Source of the DNA: Methanobacterium sp.
GTDB lineage: Archaea; Methanobacteriota; Methanobacteria; Methanobacteriales; Methanobacteriaceae
NCBI GenBank assembly: GCA_030017655.1
Contig: JASEIM010000012.1
Span: 1-64,000, forward strand
DNA length: 64,000 nucleotides
Reading direction: 5' to 3'
The notes under the pieces are model-generated. The model was given only the letters and a program-made list of their open reading frames with translations, was not told where the DNA came from and ran no database searches. Made by a program: the position numbers and the translations under genes. Of the stretch, positions 53,693 through 61,907 are shown piece by piece (positions within the stretch are counted from its first letter, which is position 1; each line of letters starts with the position of its first letter).

Positions 53693-54151
53693 TTGGATGA
53701 TGAAATCTATGTAAATAAACCACTGTCCTCACAGGTAATTATGGAACTTTTAGATAAGTATCCTCAACTTAGAAAAATAAAATGTCCAAGTAGCCTGTAT
53801 CTCAGGACTTCAAAGAAATATCTGGATGCCCTTTCAGAGCTTGGAATTGAGGTTGAACCAGTTATTAAAAGGGGCAGGCCCAAAAAATACGGCGAAACAG
53901 AAGGAAAAATTATACAGAAAATGTTAAATGAAGGTAAAAGCCCCAAAGAAATTGCAGAAAAACTGGAGATACCTTTAAAGACAGTTTATTATCTTAAAGA
54001 TACTAAATTGAAAAGGGGAAGAAAGCCCAAATATTCTAAAGAAACAGAAGATGAAGTAAAAAAATTACATAAAAATGGACTTTCAGTAAAAGATATATCT
54101 GAGAAGCTTAAAATTCCTCTTAGAACTGTTTATTGTCTTCTAAAACGGTAA
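53693..54151 (+). CDS. DNA-binding protein with duplicated HTH and AT-hook-like linkers
   Basis: 152 residues. Two similar C-terminal repeats, each beginning KRGRPKKYGE or KRGRKPKYSK (AT-hook-like) followed by a helix-turn-helix (SPKEIAEKLEIPLKTVYYL and SVKDISEKLKIPLRTVYCLL). The N-terminal 60 residues (SSQVIMELLDKYPQLRKIKC) resemble a leucine-repeat-like domain, perhaps DUF1699-like. A likely transcription regulator. Start TTG 53693 after GGTGG. Confidence 0.82.
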   Translation: MDDEIYVNKPLSSQVIMELLDKYPQLRKIKCPSSLYLRTSKKYLDALSELGIEVEPVIKRGRPKKYGETEGKIIQKMLNEGKSPKEIAEKLEIPLKTVYYLKDTKLKRGRKPKYSKETEDEVKKLHKNGLSVKDISEKLKIPLRTVYCLLKR

Positions 54152-54213
54152 AATAATTATTATATCTATTTAATGCAGAAAGAATATTTCAAAGAAATAT
54201 CAACGGTGATTCA

Positions 54214-55188
54214 ATGGATCTAAATATGTATCTAGGAGAATATCAGGCACTATTACTGATTTCAGGTATTTGCGGTTTAATTGCGTTTTTAACTACTTAC
54301 CTAACCATGCCCAAACTCATAAACAAATTGCATGAAGCAGATATTGTTGGTAAGGATATTCATAAGGAAAAGAAGCCGATAGTTGCTGAGATGGGCGGTA
54401 TCGGTATTTTATTTGGTTTTATAATTGGAATTTTTATTGGAATAATCATTTATCCACAGTTACAGTTCCAGTTATTAGTGACACTTATTGTAATTCTCTT
54501 AGTGGGCATTGTAGGAATGGTTGATGACCTGGTAATGCTTTCTTCTAAGGAAAAATTGATTTTACTATGGCTTGCAGGTCTGCCGGTGATATGGATAGCC
54601 CCTCCAAATGTGGGCATTATTTATATGCTTTCAATGCCTGTAGCTGTATCAATAGCATCTAATTTAACAAATATGCTTGCAGGGCTTAATGGAATTGAAT
54701 CAGGTCTTGGAGCAATAGCCATGATCTCTTTAACTGCTTCCTGTATTATAATGGGTAAATATAATGTTGCCATTATAACAATGGCAATGTTAGGCGCTCT
54801 TCTAGCTTTTCTAATTTATAACAGACATCCATCACGCGTATTCCCTGGTGATGTTGGAACTTTAATAATTGGAGCGTGTATTGTGCTTGTTGCATTTATA
54901 GGTCGTGTGAAAATAATCGCCTTCATTGTGCTTATTCCCAATATTATTGACAGTATTTTGAAGTTTTACAGTGCAGGGGTTGTAGAAAGGCAGAATCATG
55001 CCCCTACTGAAATAGGGGATGATGGGAAACTGATCGCGCCTGAAGGAGGATTTAATTCTCTTATAAGATTTGTTTTGAGAAGACCTATGTCTGAAAAAAA
55101 TGTTGTATTAATTGTATGGCTCTTTGGAATTTTATTTGGAACTATTGGAGTTGTTTTAGCTTATACACTCAACACAAGGATTGTATAA
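54214..55188 (+). CDS. MraY/WecA-type glycosyltransferase (GT4)
   Basis: 324-residue multi-pass membrane enzyme, about ten hydrophobic helices. GMVDDLVML near 110 (Asp motif), NLTNMLAGLNGIESGLGAI near 152 and FPGDVGTLIIG near 212 are GT4 signatures, with VERQNHAPTEIGD near 258. It transfers a sugar-1-phosphate from a UDP-sugar to a polyprenyl phosphate, for pseudomurein, N-glycan or teichoic-like polymers; substrate not decided. GGTGATT precedes ATG 54214. Confidence 0.9.
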   Translation: MDLNMYLGEYQALLLISGICGLIAFLTTYLTMPKLINKLHEADIVGKDIHKEKKPIVAEMGGIGILFGFIIGIFIGIIIYPQLQFQLLVTLIVILLVGIVGMVDDLVMLSSKEKLILLWLAGLPVIWIAPPNVGIIYMLSMPVAVSIASNLTNMLAGLNGIESGLGAIAMISLTASCIIMGKYNVAIITMAMLGALLAFLIYNRHPSRVFPGDVGTLIIGACIVLVAFIGRVKIIAFIVLIPNIIDSILKFYSAGVVERQNHAPTEIGDDGKLIAPEGGFNSLIRFVLRRPMSEKNVVLIVWLFGILFGTIGVVLAYTLNTRIV

Positions 55189-55216
55189 TTTATAAAATTA
55201 ATTTACAATGCATATT

Positions 55217-55711
55217 CTAAGTCCATCTTACATCTGCAGTTGTAAATACATATCTACTGGAAAAAACAGGATTGTATAACTTATTTGTTAGGTTTGAAGT
55301 GCCAAATGATTCACAGATACTTTTTCTTGCATAAAAATTTATTCGATCTCCCAGAGAATTTTTATCTTTTGAATTTTTAATTGAAGGTGCAGAAGCAGTG
55401 ATTCTAAGCTGAATACGTGTTTTATTATATGTGGCATTAAATCCATAGTTTTTATAATTTATTTCCACAATTTTGACGCTTACAGGATTTATCAGACGAA
55501 GATTTTCATTTGTGTAATTTTCAAACACATCCTCAGGATAAATAGCAAAACCATCAATGTTTGCACCTCTTATTGCGCCATTTCTGGCAGCGGCCATGGC
55601 CTGGGTTAGCTCAATATCATTTCCCAGTATGGGAACAAGACATAAAGTGATTATTAACATTAAACCTGCTATAATAACAAATTCTAATGACAGCTGGCCT
55701 TTTATATCCAT
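55217..55711 (-). CDS. Pilin-like protein with class III signal peptide
   Basis: 164 residues. N-terminal KGQLSLEFVIIAGLMLIITL has the class III signal (Q-x-S-x-E-F after a Gly, cut before the hydrophobic helix) of archaeal adhesion pilins and EppA substrates. The mature part is beta-rich and carries N-x-T/S sites (ENYTNENLR, FNATYNKTR). It should form surface fibres or minor pilins. ATG 55711. Followed on the same strand by a second such gene upstream (55767-56207). Confidence 0.87.
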   Translation of the reverse strand: MDIKGQLSLEFVIIAGLMLIITLCLVPILGNDIELTQAMAAARNGAIRGANIDGFAIYPEDVFENYTNENLRLINPVSVKIVEINYKNYGFNATYNKTRIQLRITASAPSIKNSKDKNSLGDRINFYARKSICESFGTSNLTNKLYNPVFSSRYVFTTADVRWT

Positions 55712-55766
55712 AAAAATTAATTTGAGGTATAATAAATTTATACTTTTCTAGTAGTAAAGTATTAAC

Positions 55767-56207
55767 TTATTCACTGGTTATAACTATCCAGCTATAACTT
55801 TTTGAATCTTCTACATTCCTGATTGTATAATTATGGTTTTTTAAGAGAGTTACTTCTTCATTTTTCAGTGCCATTGAGCCTGAAATTTTATGAGGGGCCG
55901 TAAATGATTTACCTATCATTCCATCTATTTTAACATAGGCTCCTGTTGAATTAACAACAACAACGAAACTTTTGCCTTCAATATTTTCGGGCATGCTAAC
56001 AGTAATCGAATGACCGTTTCCGCCGGCATATACTTTGTTTACAGTTTCTGCTACATTTTCTGCAAGTATTCTTGCATTTCCCAGTTCATTGGTTTGGGAT
56101 GCGGTGTTTATTCTATCATTTACAAGGGGAATTAAACTACTTATTACAATAATGACCAAAAGTGTTACAAAAATCAATTCTGCGCTCAATATTCCTCGCT
56201 CATCCAT
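55767..56207 (-). CDS. Second pilin-like protein
   Basis: 146 residues starting MDERGILSAELIFVTLLVII, which has the class III signal layout (Gly, then hydrophobic helix with S-x-E) but Ile in place of the usual Gln. The body contains VNKVYAGGNGHSITVSMP and a beta-rich C-terminus. Paired with the neighbouring pilin, transcribed first on the minus strand. It may be a minor pilin. The divergent THUMP gene starts about 60 bases away. Confidence 0.82.
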   Translation of the reverse strand: MDERGILSAELIFVTLLVIIVISSLIPLVNDRINTASQTNELGNARILAENVAETVNKVYAGGNGHSITVSMPENIEGKSFVVVVNSTGAYVKIDGMIGKSFTAPHKISGSMALKNEEVTLLKNHNYTIRNVEDSKSYSWIVITSE

Positions 56208-56266
56208 AATGTTATTATATTTTAATTACATATATATTACAAGTTTCTTTTTAGGGGGGTGAACTT

Positions 56267-56803
56267 ATAGAGCCAAAAGATGGTTTTAATCTTTTAATAA
56301 CTCTTCAAGGCCATAAAGGCGATTCTGCTGGTGAAGAAGTTGTAGGAATTGAAGAAATCGAGTTAGCACTTTCAAGTTATGAACCATTTTTATATATAAA
56401 AGAATCAGAATATCCTAATGTTGTTCTGGTGGAATTAAGCATGGATCCAGAAGAAGCAGTGGTGATTTTAAAGGAGGCACCTACAACAGTAGTTTCGAAG
56501 GTTGTTCCAATAGACATGGTGGTTAGAACACGTAAAGACGTGATTTTAGAAAAAATATTAAAGATTGCAATGGAAAAGATGGAACCTGGAGATTCGTTTG
56601 TGGTAAGATGCGACTTAAGAGGTCGTAAATATATAGAATCAAAAGAAGACCTGATAAAAGCAATCTCTGATGAACTCATTCAAAAATTAAATGCTTATCC
56701 CGATAGTAAAAATCCAAAATGGGTTGTTCAGGTTGAAATAGTTGGTGAAGATACTGGAATCAGTGTTTTAGAGCCATATAAAATTATAAAAAAGATCTCC
56801 TGA
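56267..56803 (+). CDS. THUMP-domain RNA-binding protein with a probable non-AUG start
   Basis: The C-terminal half (FVVRCDLRGRKYIESKEDLI, WVVQVEIVGEDTGISVL) is a THUMP domain, which binds RNA and usually guides tRNA modification. The first ATG/GTG/TTG is GTG 56429, but the frame is open and protein-like for 54 codons before it (EPKDGFNLLITLQGHKGD..., GIEEIELALSSYEPF) back to ATA 56267, preceded by GGGGGGTGA (56255-56263) at the normal spacing. TAG closes the frame just above. I therefore place the start at ATA 56267 (178 residues). Enzymatic role unknown. Confidence 0.7.
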   Translation: MEPKDGFNLLITLQGHKGDSAGEEVVGIEEIELALSSYEPFLYIKESEYPNVVLVELSMDPEEAVVILKEAPTTVVSKVVPIDMVVRTRKDVILEKILKIAMEKMEPGDSFVVRCDLRGRKYIESKEDLIKAISDELIQKLNAYPDSKNPKWVVQVEIVGEDTGISVLEPYKIIKKIS

Positions 56804-56808
56804 TTTTT

Positions 56809-57300
56809 ATGTATGAAATAATACATTTTAGAGGTGGGATATATAAATTTGACGAACTTGTTGAGTTTGTAGAGGATACAGGTGGAATGGTACTAAAAAA
56901 GGACTGTTTTGAGATAATCCGTGGCGATTCTTATCTCTCTAAGGAAGTTCATGTATTGCTGGTAGTGCCTGATGATGAACTGGACAGCACTAAATCGTTG
57001 ATTAGTGATATTAAAGGCATGGTTGATGACATTGATACTACAGATGACCAGTATAATTTATTTTTGTCATATCTTTCAATATATGATGCTTTAAACCGAA
57101 TTGGAGAATGGACTGATAGGGATGTTTTGAAGGATGCAATACGCTGTCCATGTTATTCAGAGCTTTGTATCCATCTTCAAGAAGAAAAATGCCAGTTAGA
57201 TGAAATACTGAAAGAAATACTCGCTGAATTATGTTTAATTGGTATAATAGAACACAGAGAATCCCATGGAACCACACAATTCCGTCTTAAAAAGGAGTGA
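56809..57300 (+). CDS. Hypothetical protein downstream of the THUMP gene
   Basis: 163 residues, start ATG 56809 five bases after the THUMP stop, so co-translated. A small alpha/beta N-terminal domain (EIIHFRGGIYKFDELVEFVE) is followed by a helical part with cysteines CPCYSELC and C in EEKC near 125-138, and a C-terminal wHTH-like end (LAELCLIGIIEHRESHGTTQ). It may regulate or assist the THUMP protein. Family not recognised. Confidence 0.72.
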   Translation: MYEIIHFRGGIYKFDELVEFVEDTGGMVLKKDCFEIIRGDSYLSKEVHVLLVVPDDELDSTKSLISDIKGMVDDIDTTDDQYNLFLSYLSIYDALNRIGEWTDRDVLKDAIRCPCYSELCIHLQEEKCQLDEILKEILAELCLIGIIEHRESHGTTQFRLKKE

Positions 57301-57363
57301 TCACCCTTAGTTAATTTTGAAGATTTAAATATAAATTCAGATAATTAATAAACATCAATAAAA

Positions 57364-57624
57364 ATGATGATGGAAATGATTAAAGCCAGTACGATTTTGA
57401 TTTCAGGAATAATCTTTGTTTTTGTCGGAGTTCTTCTACTGATAATTGGATCCATTTTGCAGTCAGCTTCTAAAGCTGGTGAAGTTCATACCGGCGGAAT
57501 TGTTTTGATCGGACCCATTCCCATCATATTTGGTAATGATAAAAGCCTTATTATTGGTGCAGTTATTTTTGCAATCATAATCATGGTTTTATGGTATTTA
57601 CTTTTTTATAGAACTGCTACTTAA
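57364..57624 (+). CDS. DUF131 small membrane protein
   Basis: 86 residues with two membrane helices (about 9-33 and 63-82) and the loop motif HTGGIVLIGPIPIIFGNDKS that defines the DUF131 family of archaea. Function unknown. Start ATG 57364; alternatives at the next two ATG codons. Converges on galE. Confidence 0.85.
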   Translation: MMMEMIKASTILISGIIFVFVGVLLLIIGSILQSASKAGEVHTGGIVLIGPIPIIFGNDKSLIIGAVIFAIIIMVLWYLLFYRTAT

Positions 57625-57638
57625 TTGAATAAGTATTT

Positions 57639-58604
57639 CTAAAGTTTTTTATGCCAGTTCCATGCAGTTTCTATGATCTTATCGAGATCATCATATTTTG
57701 GTTTCCATTTCAAAACTTTTTTTGCTTTATCAGAGCTTCCCACAAGAATTGGGGGGTCTCCGGGTCTTCTTTCATCTTCAACAGCCCTGATATTTTTATC
57801 TGTTATTTTTCGTGCAGTTTCTATAACTTCTTTTACAGAAAAGCCGTTTCCATTTCCAAGATTAAAAACATCACTTTCTCCTCCATCTTGCAGATATTTA
57901 AGGGCTAGAATATGTGCATCCGCTAAATCAGTGACGTGTATATAGTCTCTTATGCATGTACCGTCAGGTGTATTATAATCGGTTCCAAATATTTTTATAT
58001 CATCTCTCTTTCCTGCTGCAACATCCAGGATAAGTGGTATTAGGTGAGTTTCAGGATCGTGTAATTCTCCTACTTCACCTTCAGGATCAGCACCTGCAGC
58101 GTTAAAATACCTTAATGAAGCATATTTAAGTCCATATGCCTGGCTATAATCTTTCAATACCTGTTCTACAATGAGCTTTCCTCTTCCATAAGGGTTAATT
58201 GGATTTTGGGGATGGTTTTCAGTTATTGGGATTTCTACAGGATTTCCATAGGTTGCACAGGTTGATGAAAATACGAATTGTTTTACATTTTCTTCAAGCA
58301 TCACCTGGAGAAGATTTAGGGTATTTTTCACATTATTAAGGTAGTATTTCTGTGGATCCTTTACAGATTCTCCCACATAGGTGAATGCGGCAAAATGCAT
58401 AACTGCATCAATTGGATATTTCCTGAAAATTGACCGGATATCGTTAATATTACTTAAATCTCCCAGCTCAAAGTTTCCCCATTTTACAAATTTCTCATGC
58501 CCATAACTTAAATTATCAAAGACTACTGTTTCATAGCCTTGTTTGCTTATTTCTTTGTTTAAATGAGATCCTATGTATCCTGCACCGCCTACAATAAGTA
58601 TCAT
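57639..58604 (-). CDS. galE: UDP-glucose 4-epimerase
   Basis: Short-chain dehydrogenase of 321 residues: NAD loop GGAGYIGSHLN at the N-terminus, SSTCATYGNP (near 115), and catalytic YGRGKLIVEQ (Y-x3-K, near 138), with RYFNAAGADPEGEVGE. Interconverts UDP-glucose and UDP-galactose for wall and surface polymers. ATG 58604. It is the last gene before the CRISPR array and stands alone. Confidence 0.95.
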   Translation of the reverse strand: MILIVGGAGYIGSHLNKEISKQGYETVVFDNLSYGHEKFVKWGNFELGDLSNINDIRSIFRKYPIDAVMHFAAFTYVGESVKDPQKYYLNNVKNTLNLLQVMLEENVKQFVFSSTCATYGNPVEIPITENHPQNPINPYGRGKLIVEQVLKDYSQAYGLKYASLRYFNAAGADPEGEVGELHDPETHLIPLILDVAAGKRDDIKIFGTDYNTPDGTCIRDYIHVTDLADAHILALKYLQDGGESDVFNLGNGNGFSVKEVIETARKITDKNIRAVEDERRPGDPPILVGSSDKAKKVLKWKPKYDDLDKIIETAWNWHKKL

Positions 58605-58831
58605 TGTCTCACAAAAATCTCCGTTTTTTTAATTAATTTTATCAGCAATTTCAACCAGAATATCGTGATTTAATTAAGTGATAATTAATTAGATTGCCAT
58701 AAATAAAATGTCTTTTGGTTAACCCTATTAGTTAACACATTTTAATCTCTACTTTTTAATGTCTATTCAAAGTAATTTTTTAATAAAAATCGTAACTTGA
58801 AGTACTAATTTTCCTCTTATTGGTCAATAGG

Positions 58832-59165
58832 TTTACAATCCTTGTTTTGCTGGAACACCTTCTGCAACGAAGACGAAGCAATTGAAACATTGAACATACT
58901 TGATTTTACAATCCTTGTTTTGCTGGAACACCTTCTGCAACTAAAGGAAGTGAAAAACAATGAAGGAAACAATATTAAGACGTTACAATCCTTGTTTTGC
59001 TGGAACACCTTCTGCAACTATTGAAGAAATACTCAAACATCCTGATGTTGAAATGTTACAATCCTTGTTTTGCTGGAACACCTTCTGCAACAAAGACATA
59101 ACTTATTTTTTTATTTAGAAGAAATCGAGTTACAATCCTTGTTTTGCTGGAACACCTTCTGCAAC
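58832..59165 (-). CRISPR. CRISPR array, five repeats and four spacers
   Basis: 37-base repeats at 58832-58868, 58905-58941, 58982-59018, 59055-59091 and 59129-59165; spacers of 36, 40, 36 and 37 bases. Repeat arms read TACAATCCTTGTTTTGC and GGAACACCTTCTGCAAC. On the minus strand each repeat ends ATTGTAAC, close to the ATTGAAAC tag of Cas6-processed arrays, so I infer minus-strand transcription with the leader at the right. The two repeats at the far (left) end show the G-to-T change that makes that end GTAAA, as expected of an older trailer end. No cas gene lies in the window. Confidence 0.93.
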
Positions 59166-59253
59166 AGCATCTGAAAATTGCTATTTTTACCATAATATCC
59201 ATGGAAAATGCCGGGTTCAAAATTTTTTTGTGCAGATGATTTTTAAAAGCTTT

Positions 59254-59280
59254 ACTTATAAAGTACTGCACAATGCAGTA
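59254..59280 (-). promoter_or_regulatory. Probable CRISPR leader promoter with dyad
   Basis: On the minus strand ACTTTATAAG (59254-59263) is a TATA-box candidate 89-98 bases upstream of the first repeat. Just upstream of it is a perfect dyad TACTGCA-CAA-TGCAGTA (59264-59280) that could bind a dimeric regulator. Both are inferred from sequence only. Confidence 0.4.
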
Positions 59281-60035
59281 AAAATCTTATTTTTCTATTT
59301 TTTCTATTTTTCATACTTATATTTACTTCTTACTCATTTATATCCTCTTCAGTTAGCATTACAGGCGTTTTATTTAGATAATCACAATAATAATCGATTC
59401 TTTTTTTGTACTCTTTCGCTTGGAATCTCTGAAGGCTCTTGTTATTATGAAATCAATGATATGAGCATCGTTTTCAATTTTTTCCTTGGTCATGGTTATT
59501 TTATTTGGTGATGGTAGTATAAAAACATAGATTTTTCCACTACAATATAGTATCAGTGTTCCTCGATTATATAAAATTATATTATAATTCTCTTTTTAAT
59601 CTTTATAATTATTTTTAATAAAATTGTTAAAGAATATTGCTAATCATCCATTATTATAGATGAAATGAAACAACTTATGGATTCAATTATACAAAAGGTT
59701 AAATATCTTCATAAATTATTTTAAGCAATTACTAAATTTTAATACCAATTATATTAATCATAAGATGGTTATTTTTTAATATTTTACATGATTAATTGAC
59801 TCTTGGTAAATTAGTAATATTTTATTGGGATAAATTAATTATGAGATTAAAATAAGGAACTCAAAACCATTTAGAGATAATTTATTTAGTAAAAGGAAAT
59901 TTATTCAAATTAATAAGTTATAATCAGTAATTAATAGAGCTGAAGATTAATAATTAATTATAAAAACATTTAATAAATCTTTAAATAAAAAAAACAGATT
60001 TATTAGACTTTTTTTTAAAAAAATAAATCATAATA
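59281..60035. other. Long AT-rich region beside the CRISPR array
   Basis: No intact gene. On the minus strand 59493-59330 contains coding-like pieces in two frames (MTKEKIENDAHIIDFIITRA and then, one base off, RIDYYCDYLNKTPVMLTEED) with a run of seven A at the switch, perhaps a decayed gene. A 19-codon plus-strand frame at 59665-59724 is too short to call. The remainder is A/T-rich spacer. Confidence 0.45.
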
Positions 60036-60045
60036 TTTATATATA
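60036..60045 (+). promoter_or_regulatory. TATA-like promoter of the secreted Lys/Tyr-rich protein gene
   Basis: TTTATATATA lies 51 bases before ATG 60087, placing a start of transcription near 60070 if used. Supported by position and composition only. Confidence 0.4.
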
Positions 60046-60086
60046 CATAGAAAAAATATAATTAGACAGTCCAAAAAGCCCTACGC

Positions 60087-60926
60087 ATGTATATTTTTAC
60101 ATTAGGGCACGGGGGCGGTACAATTAAGCGAAAGTCGTTGTATGCATTGCTACTTGCCATAGGCATAGTAATGTGTATTTTTCCCTTTATTGGGGGAACT
60201 AATAGCCATGTTGCCTCGAGTGAAAATGCAAAAATTGGCCTGGATGAAAAAGATATTTCAGAAATAGATGCAGCGGGAACTATCCGGTTAATTAAATACA
60301 AAAAATACAAGAAACCAAAAAAGAAGTACAAAAAAACAAAGAAAACATATAAAAAAGCCAAGGCAACATACATATACAAAAAATTGAAGGTCAGATACAA
60401 ATATAGAGGAAAATGGAGAACAAAGTGGGTTTATAAGCGCTATAAAATTACCATCAAAAAAACCACAAAGGTTTCAAGAAGTAATGTAGGCGCAACAAAT
60501 GTGGTTGTCACAAGTGAATACGTTTATGCGACTGCAAGATGTAGTTGTTCTTTATATACAGACTACAATTACCATACAAGAGTTTTCTGCAATTACAATC
60601 CAAGAACAAATCATTGGGGCGTTCTAAAATTTGAGCAGGGGCCAGCACCAAAGACATCTCCTGAAGGGCTTTGGGTTGCTACAGATACTGACATGGATTT
60701 CTGTTTAGTTCATGGAAGATCCCATGATAGTCGTAATGTATATTTAACACCTTATAATGGTGTTATTAATGGAATAAATGTTGTAAACGGTTACTTTACC
60801 ACAGCTGTCAAGCCAGATGAACCCGCTACAAACACCACTGTAACAAACAGTACAAACCTTGACAATTCAACGAATAATACAGAAGGAGCTATCACTTCAA
60901 ATGATACAAATGAAACGAATATTTAA
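60087..60926 (+). CDS. Secreted Lys/Tyr-rich protein with Cys domain and Thr/Asn-rich tail
   Basis: 279 residues. Signal peptide or anchor SLYALLLAIGIVMCIFPFIG (residues 18-37), then a very basic stretch of K-K-Y/K-K-T repeats (about 72-130, KYKKYKKPKKKYKKTKKTYK), then a domain with cysteines CSCS (near 155), C and C (FCNYN, FCLVHG), and a tail rich in Thr/Asn with N-x-T/S sites (NTTVTNSTNLDNSTNN). The layout fits a wall-associated protein that binds an acidic polymer. GGGGGCGGT lies before in-frame ATT 60123, not before ATG 60087, so the true start could be non-AUG. Unrecognised family. Confidence 0.72.
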   Translation: MYIFTLGHGGGTIKRKSLYALLLAIGIVMCIFPFIGGTNSHVASSENAKIGLDEKDISEIDAAGTIRLIKYKKYKKPKKKYKKTKKTYKKAKATYIYKKLKVRYKYRGKWRTKWVYKRYKITIKKTTKVSRSNVGATNVVVTSEYVYATARCSCSLYTDYNYHTRVFCNYNPRTNHWGVLKFEQGPAPKTSPEGLWVATDTDMDFCLVHGRSHDSRNVYLTPYNGVINGINVVNGYFTTAVKPDEPATNTTVTNSTNLDNSTNNTEGAITSNDTNETNI

Positions 60927-60939
60927 CAGATTTAACCCT

Positions 60940-60978
60940 AAACCTAATTAACGCAAATTAGGTTTCTTATTTTATTTT
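60940..60978 (+). terminator. Stem-loop terminator
   Basis: AAACCTAATT (60940-60949) and AATTAGGTTT (60956-60965) form a perfect ten-base stem with loop AACGCA, followed by the T-rich TTATTTTATTTTT. It begins 13 bases after the stop of the secreted protein gene. Confidence 0.65.
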
Positions 60979-61368
60979 TAATTATTATTAGAGAGGAAAT
61001 TCAAAATCATTAATTTTTTTCATTGGAATTTAATCATTTTAACGAATACTTTTTTTTGATTTTTAATATTAAAATTTTTCAATAGATCTTATTGTAATAC
61101 TAATAATAAAATATATAATATATCATTAACAGATATAAGGTCACAGTACTATCTGAAGGTTATATAATGAACTGCTAATGAAAATCAAGTGATTGAAATT
61201 GTTTAAACATATTTGAAGCATTCATTGGAAAACGAATTGTAAAAACACCATGATAATATAAATTATAACAATAATCAAATTTTAATATGGCCTTCAAAAA
61301 CTCCAAACAGGTTTTAATTCAGGGATATGGGATCGAAATGAGGATAAAAAGTCTGAGGTGAATAAAAA
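60979..61368. other. AT-rich intergenic region
   Basis: About 390 bases without a credible gene. It holds TATA-like sequence near 61106-61120 (AAAATATATAATATAT) that could promote the small membrane peptide gene. No RNA or repeat is recognised. Confidence 0.45.
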
Positions 61369-61458
61369 ATGGATGAAAGAGGTCAATATAACATATTATA
61401 TATTTTAATAGTAATTATAGTGATTATAGTGCTATTAAGATTATTAGGACTATTTTAA
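61369..61458 (+). CDS. Single-helix membrane peptide
   Basis: 29 residues: MDERGQYNILYILIVIIVII then VLLRLLGLF. GAGGTGAATAAAA precedes the ATG, a strong ribosome site, and the composition is a perfect single membrane helix with a charged N-terminus. It begins MDERG, like the second pilin-like protein (55767-56207), so it may be a minimal class III-like peptide. Function unknown. Confidence 0.6.
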   Translation: MDERGQYNILYILIVIIVIIVLLRLLGLF

Positions 61459-61601
61459 GATAATCAACGGTTTTTATGTGGATAGTTTAGGAAAAAATAA
61501 ATTTACCTAAACTCCATTAATATTTCTTAATAAAAGTCCTTAATTAATGATAAAATTTCTTTTTTAGATAATTTAAAAATAGTAACCAAGTGTAAGGGTA
61601 T

Positions 61602-61907
61602 TTATTCTATTGGTACTTCTTTACCTTTTTTAGTTTCAGTTAATGGAACTCTTACTGTTAATAAACCGTTTTTGAATGAAGCATTACTTTCATCAGCATT
61701 AAATTCGTGTGCGAGAACCCAGCAGCCCGTGTATTCCATATTTCTTCTTGGTGCTTTAACACAGAAGGTGTTTTCTGTTATTTTAACCTCTATATCATCT
61801 TTATTTACTCCTGGGAGTTCTATTTCCATTATATATTCATCTTCAGTATGATATATGAAAGCTGCAGGGGAAATGGGTATTTTTTGATTGGTTTCTTCAT
61901 CAGCCAT
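61602..61907 (-). CDS. Small heat-shock protein, Hsp20/alpha-crystallin family
   Basis: 101 residues. The alpha-crystallin domain is clear: YIMEIELPGVNKDDIEVKI, then NASFKNGLLTVRVPLTETKK, the last carrying the G-x-L-T-V signature. Holdase chaperone for unfolding proteins. The N-terminal arm is short (about 20 residues). GGTGAT precedes ATG 61907. Monocistronic. Confidence 0.94.
   Translation of the reverse strand: MADEETNQKIPISPAAFIYHTEDEYIMEIELPGVNKDDIEVKITENTFCVKAPRRNMEYTGCWVLAHEFNADESNASFKNGLLTVRVPLTETKKGKEVPIE

Noticed and set aside
58842..59024. Frames with repeated Cys-Trp-Asn motifs (58842-59024 plus; 58817-59017 minus)
   Set aside because: They are translations of the CRISPR repeats, not genes.
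59230..59511. 93-codon plus-strand frame beside the CRISPR array
   Set aside because: Phe/Tyr/Leu-rich low-complexity sequence without a ribosome site; the minus strand there is more protein-like.
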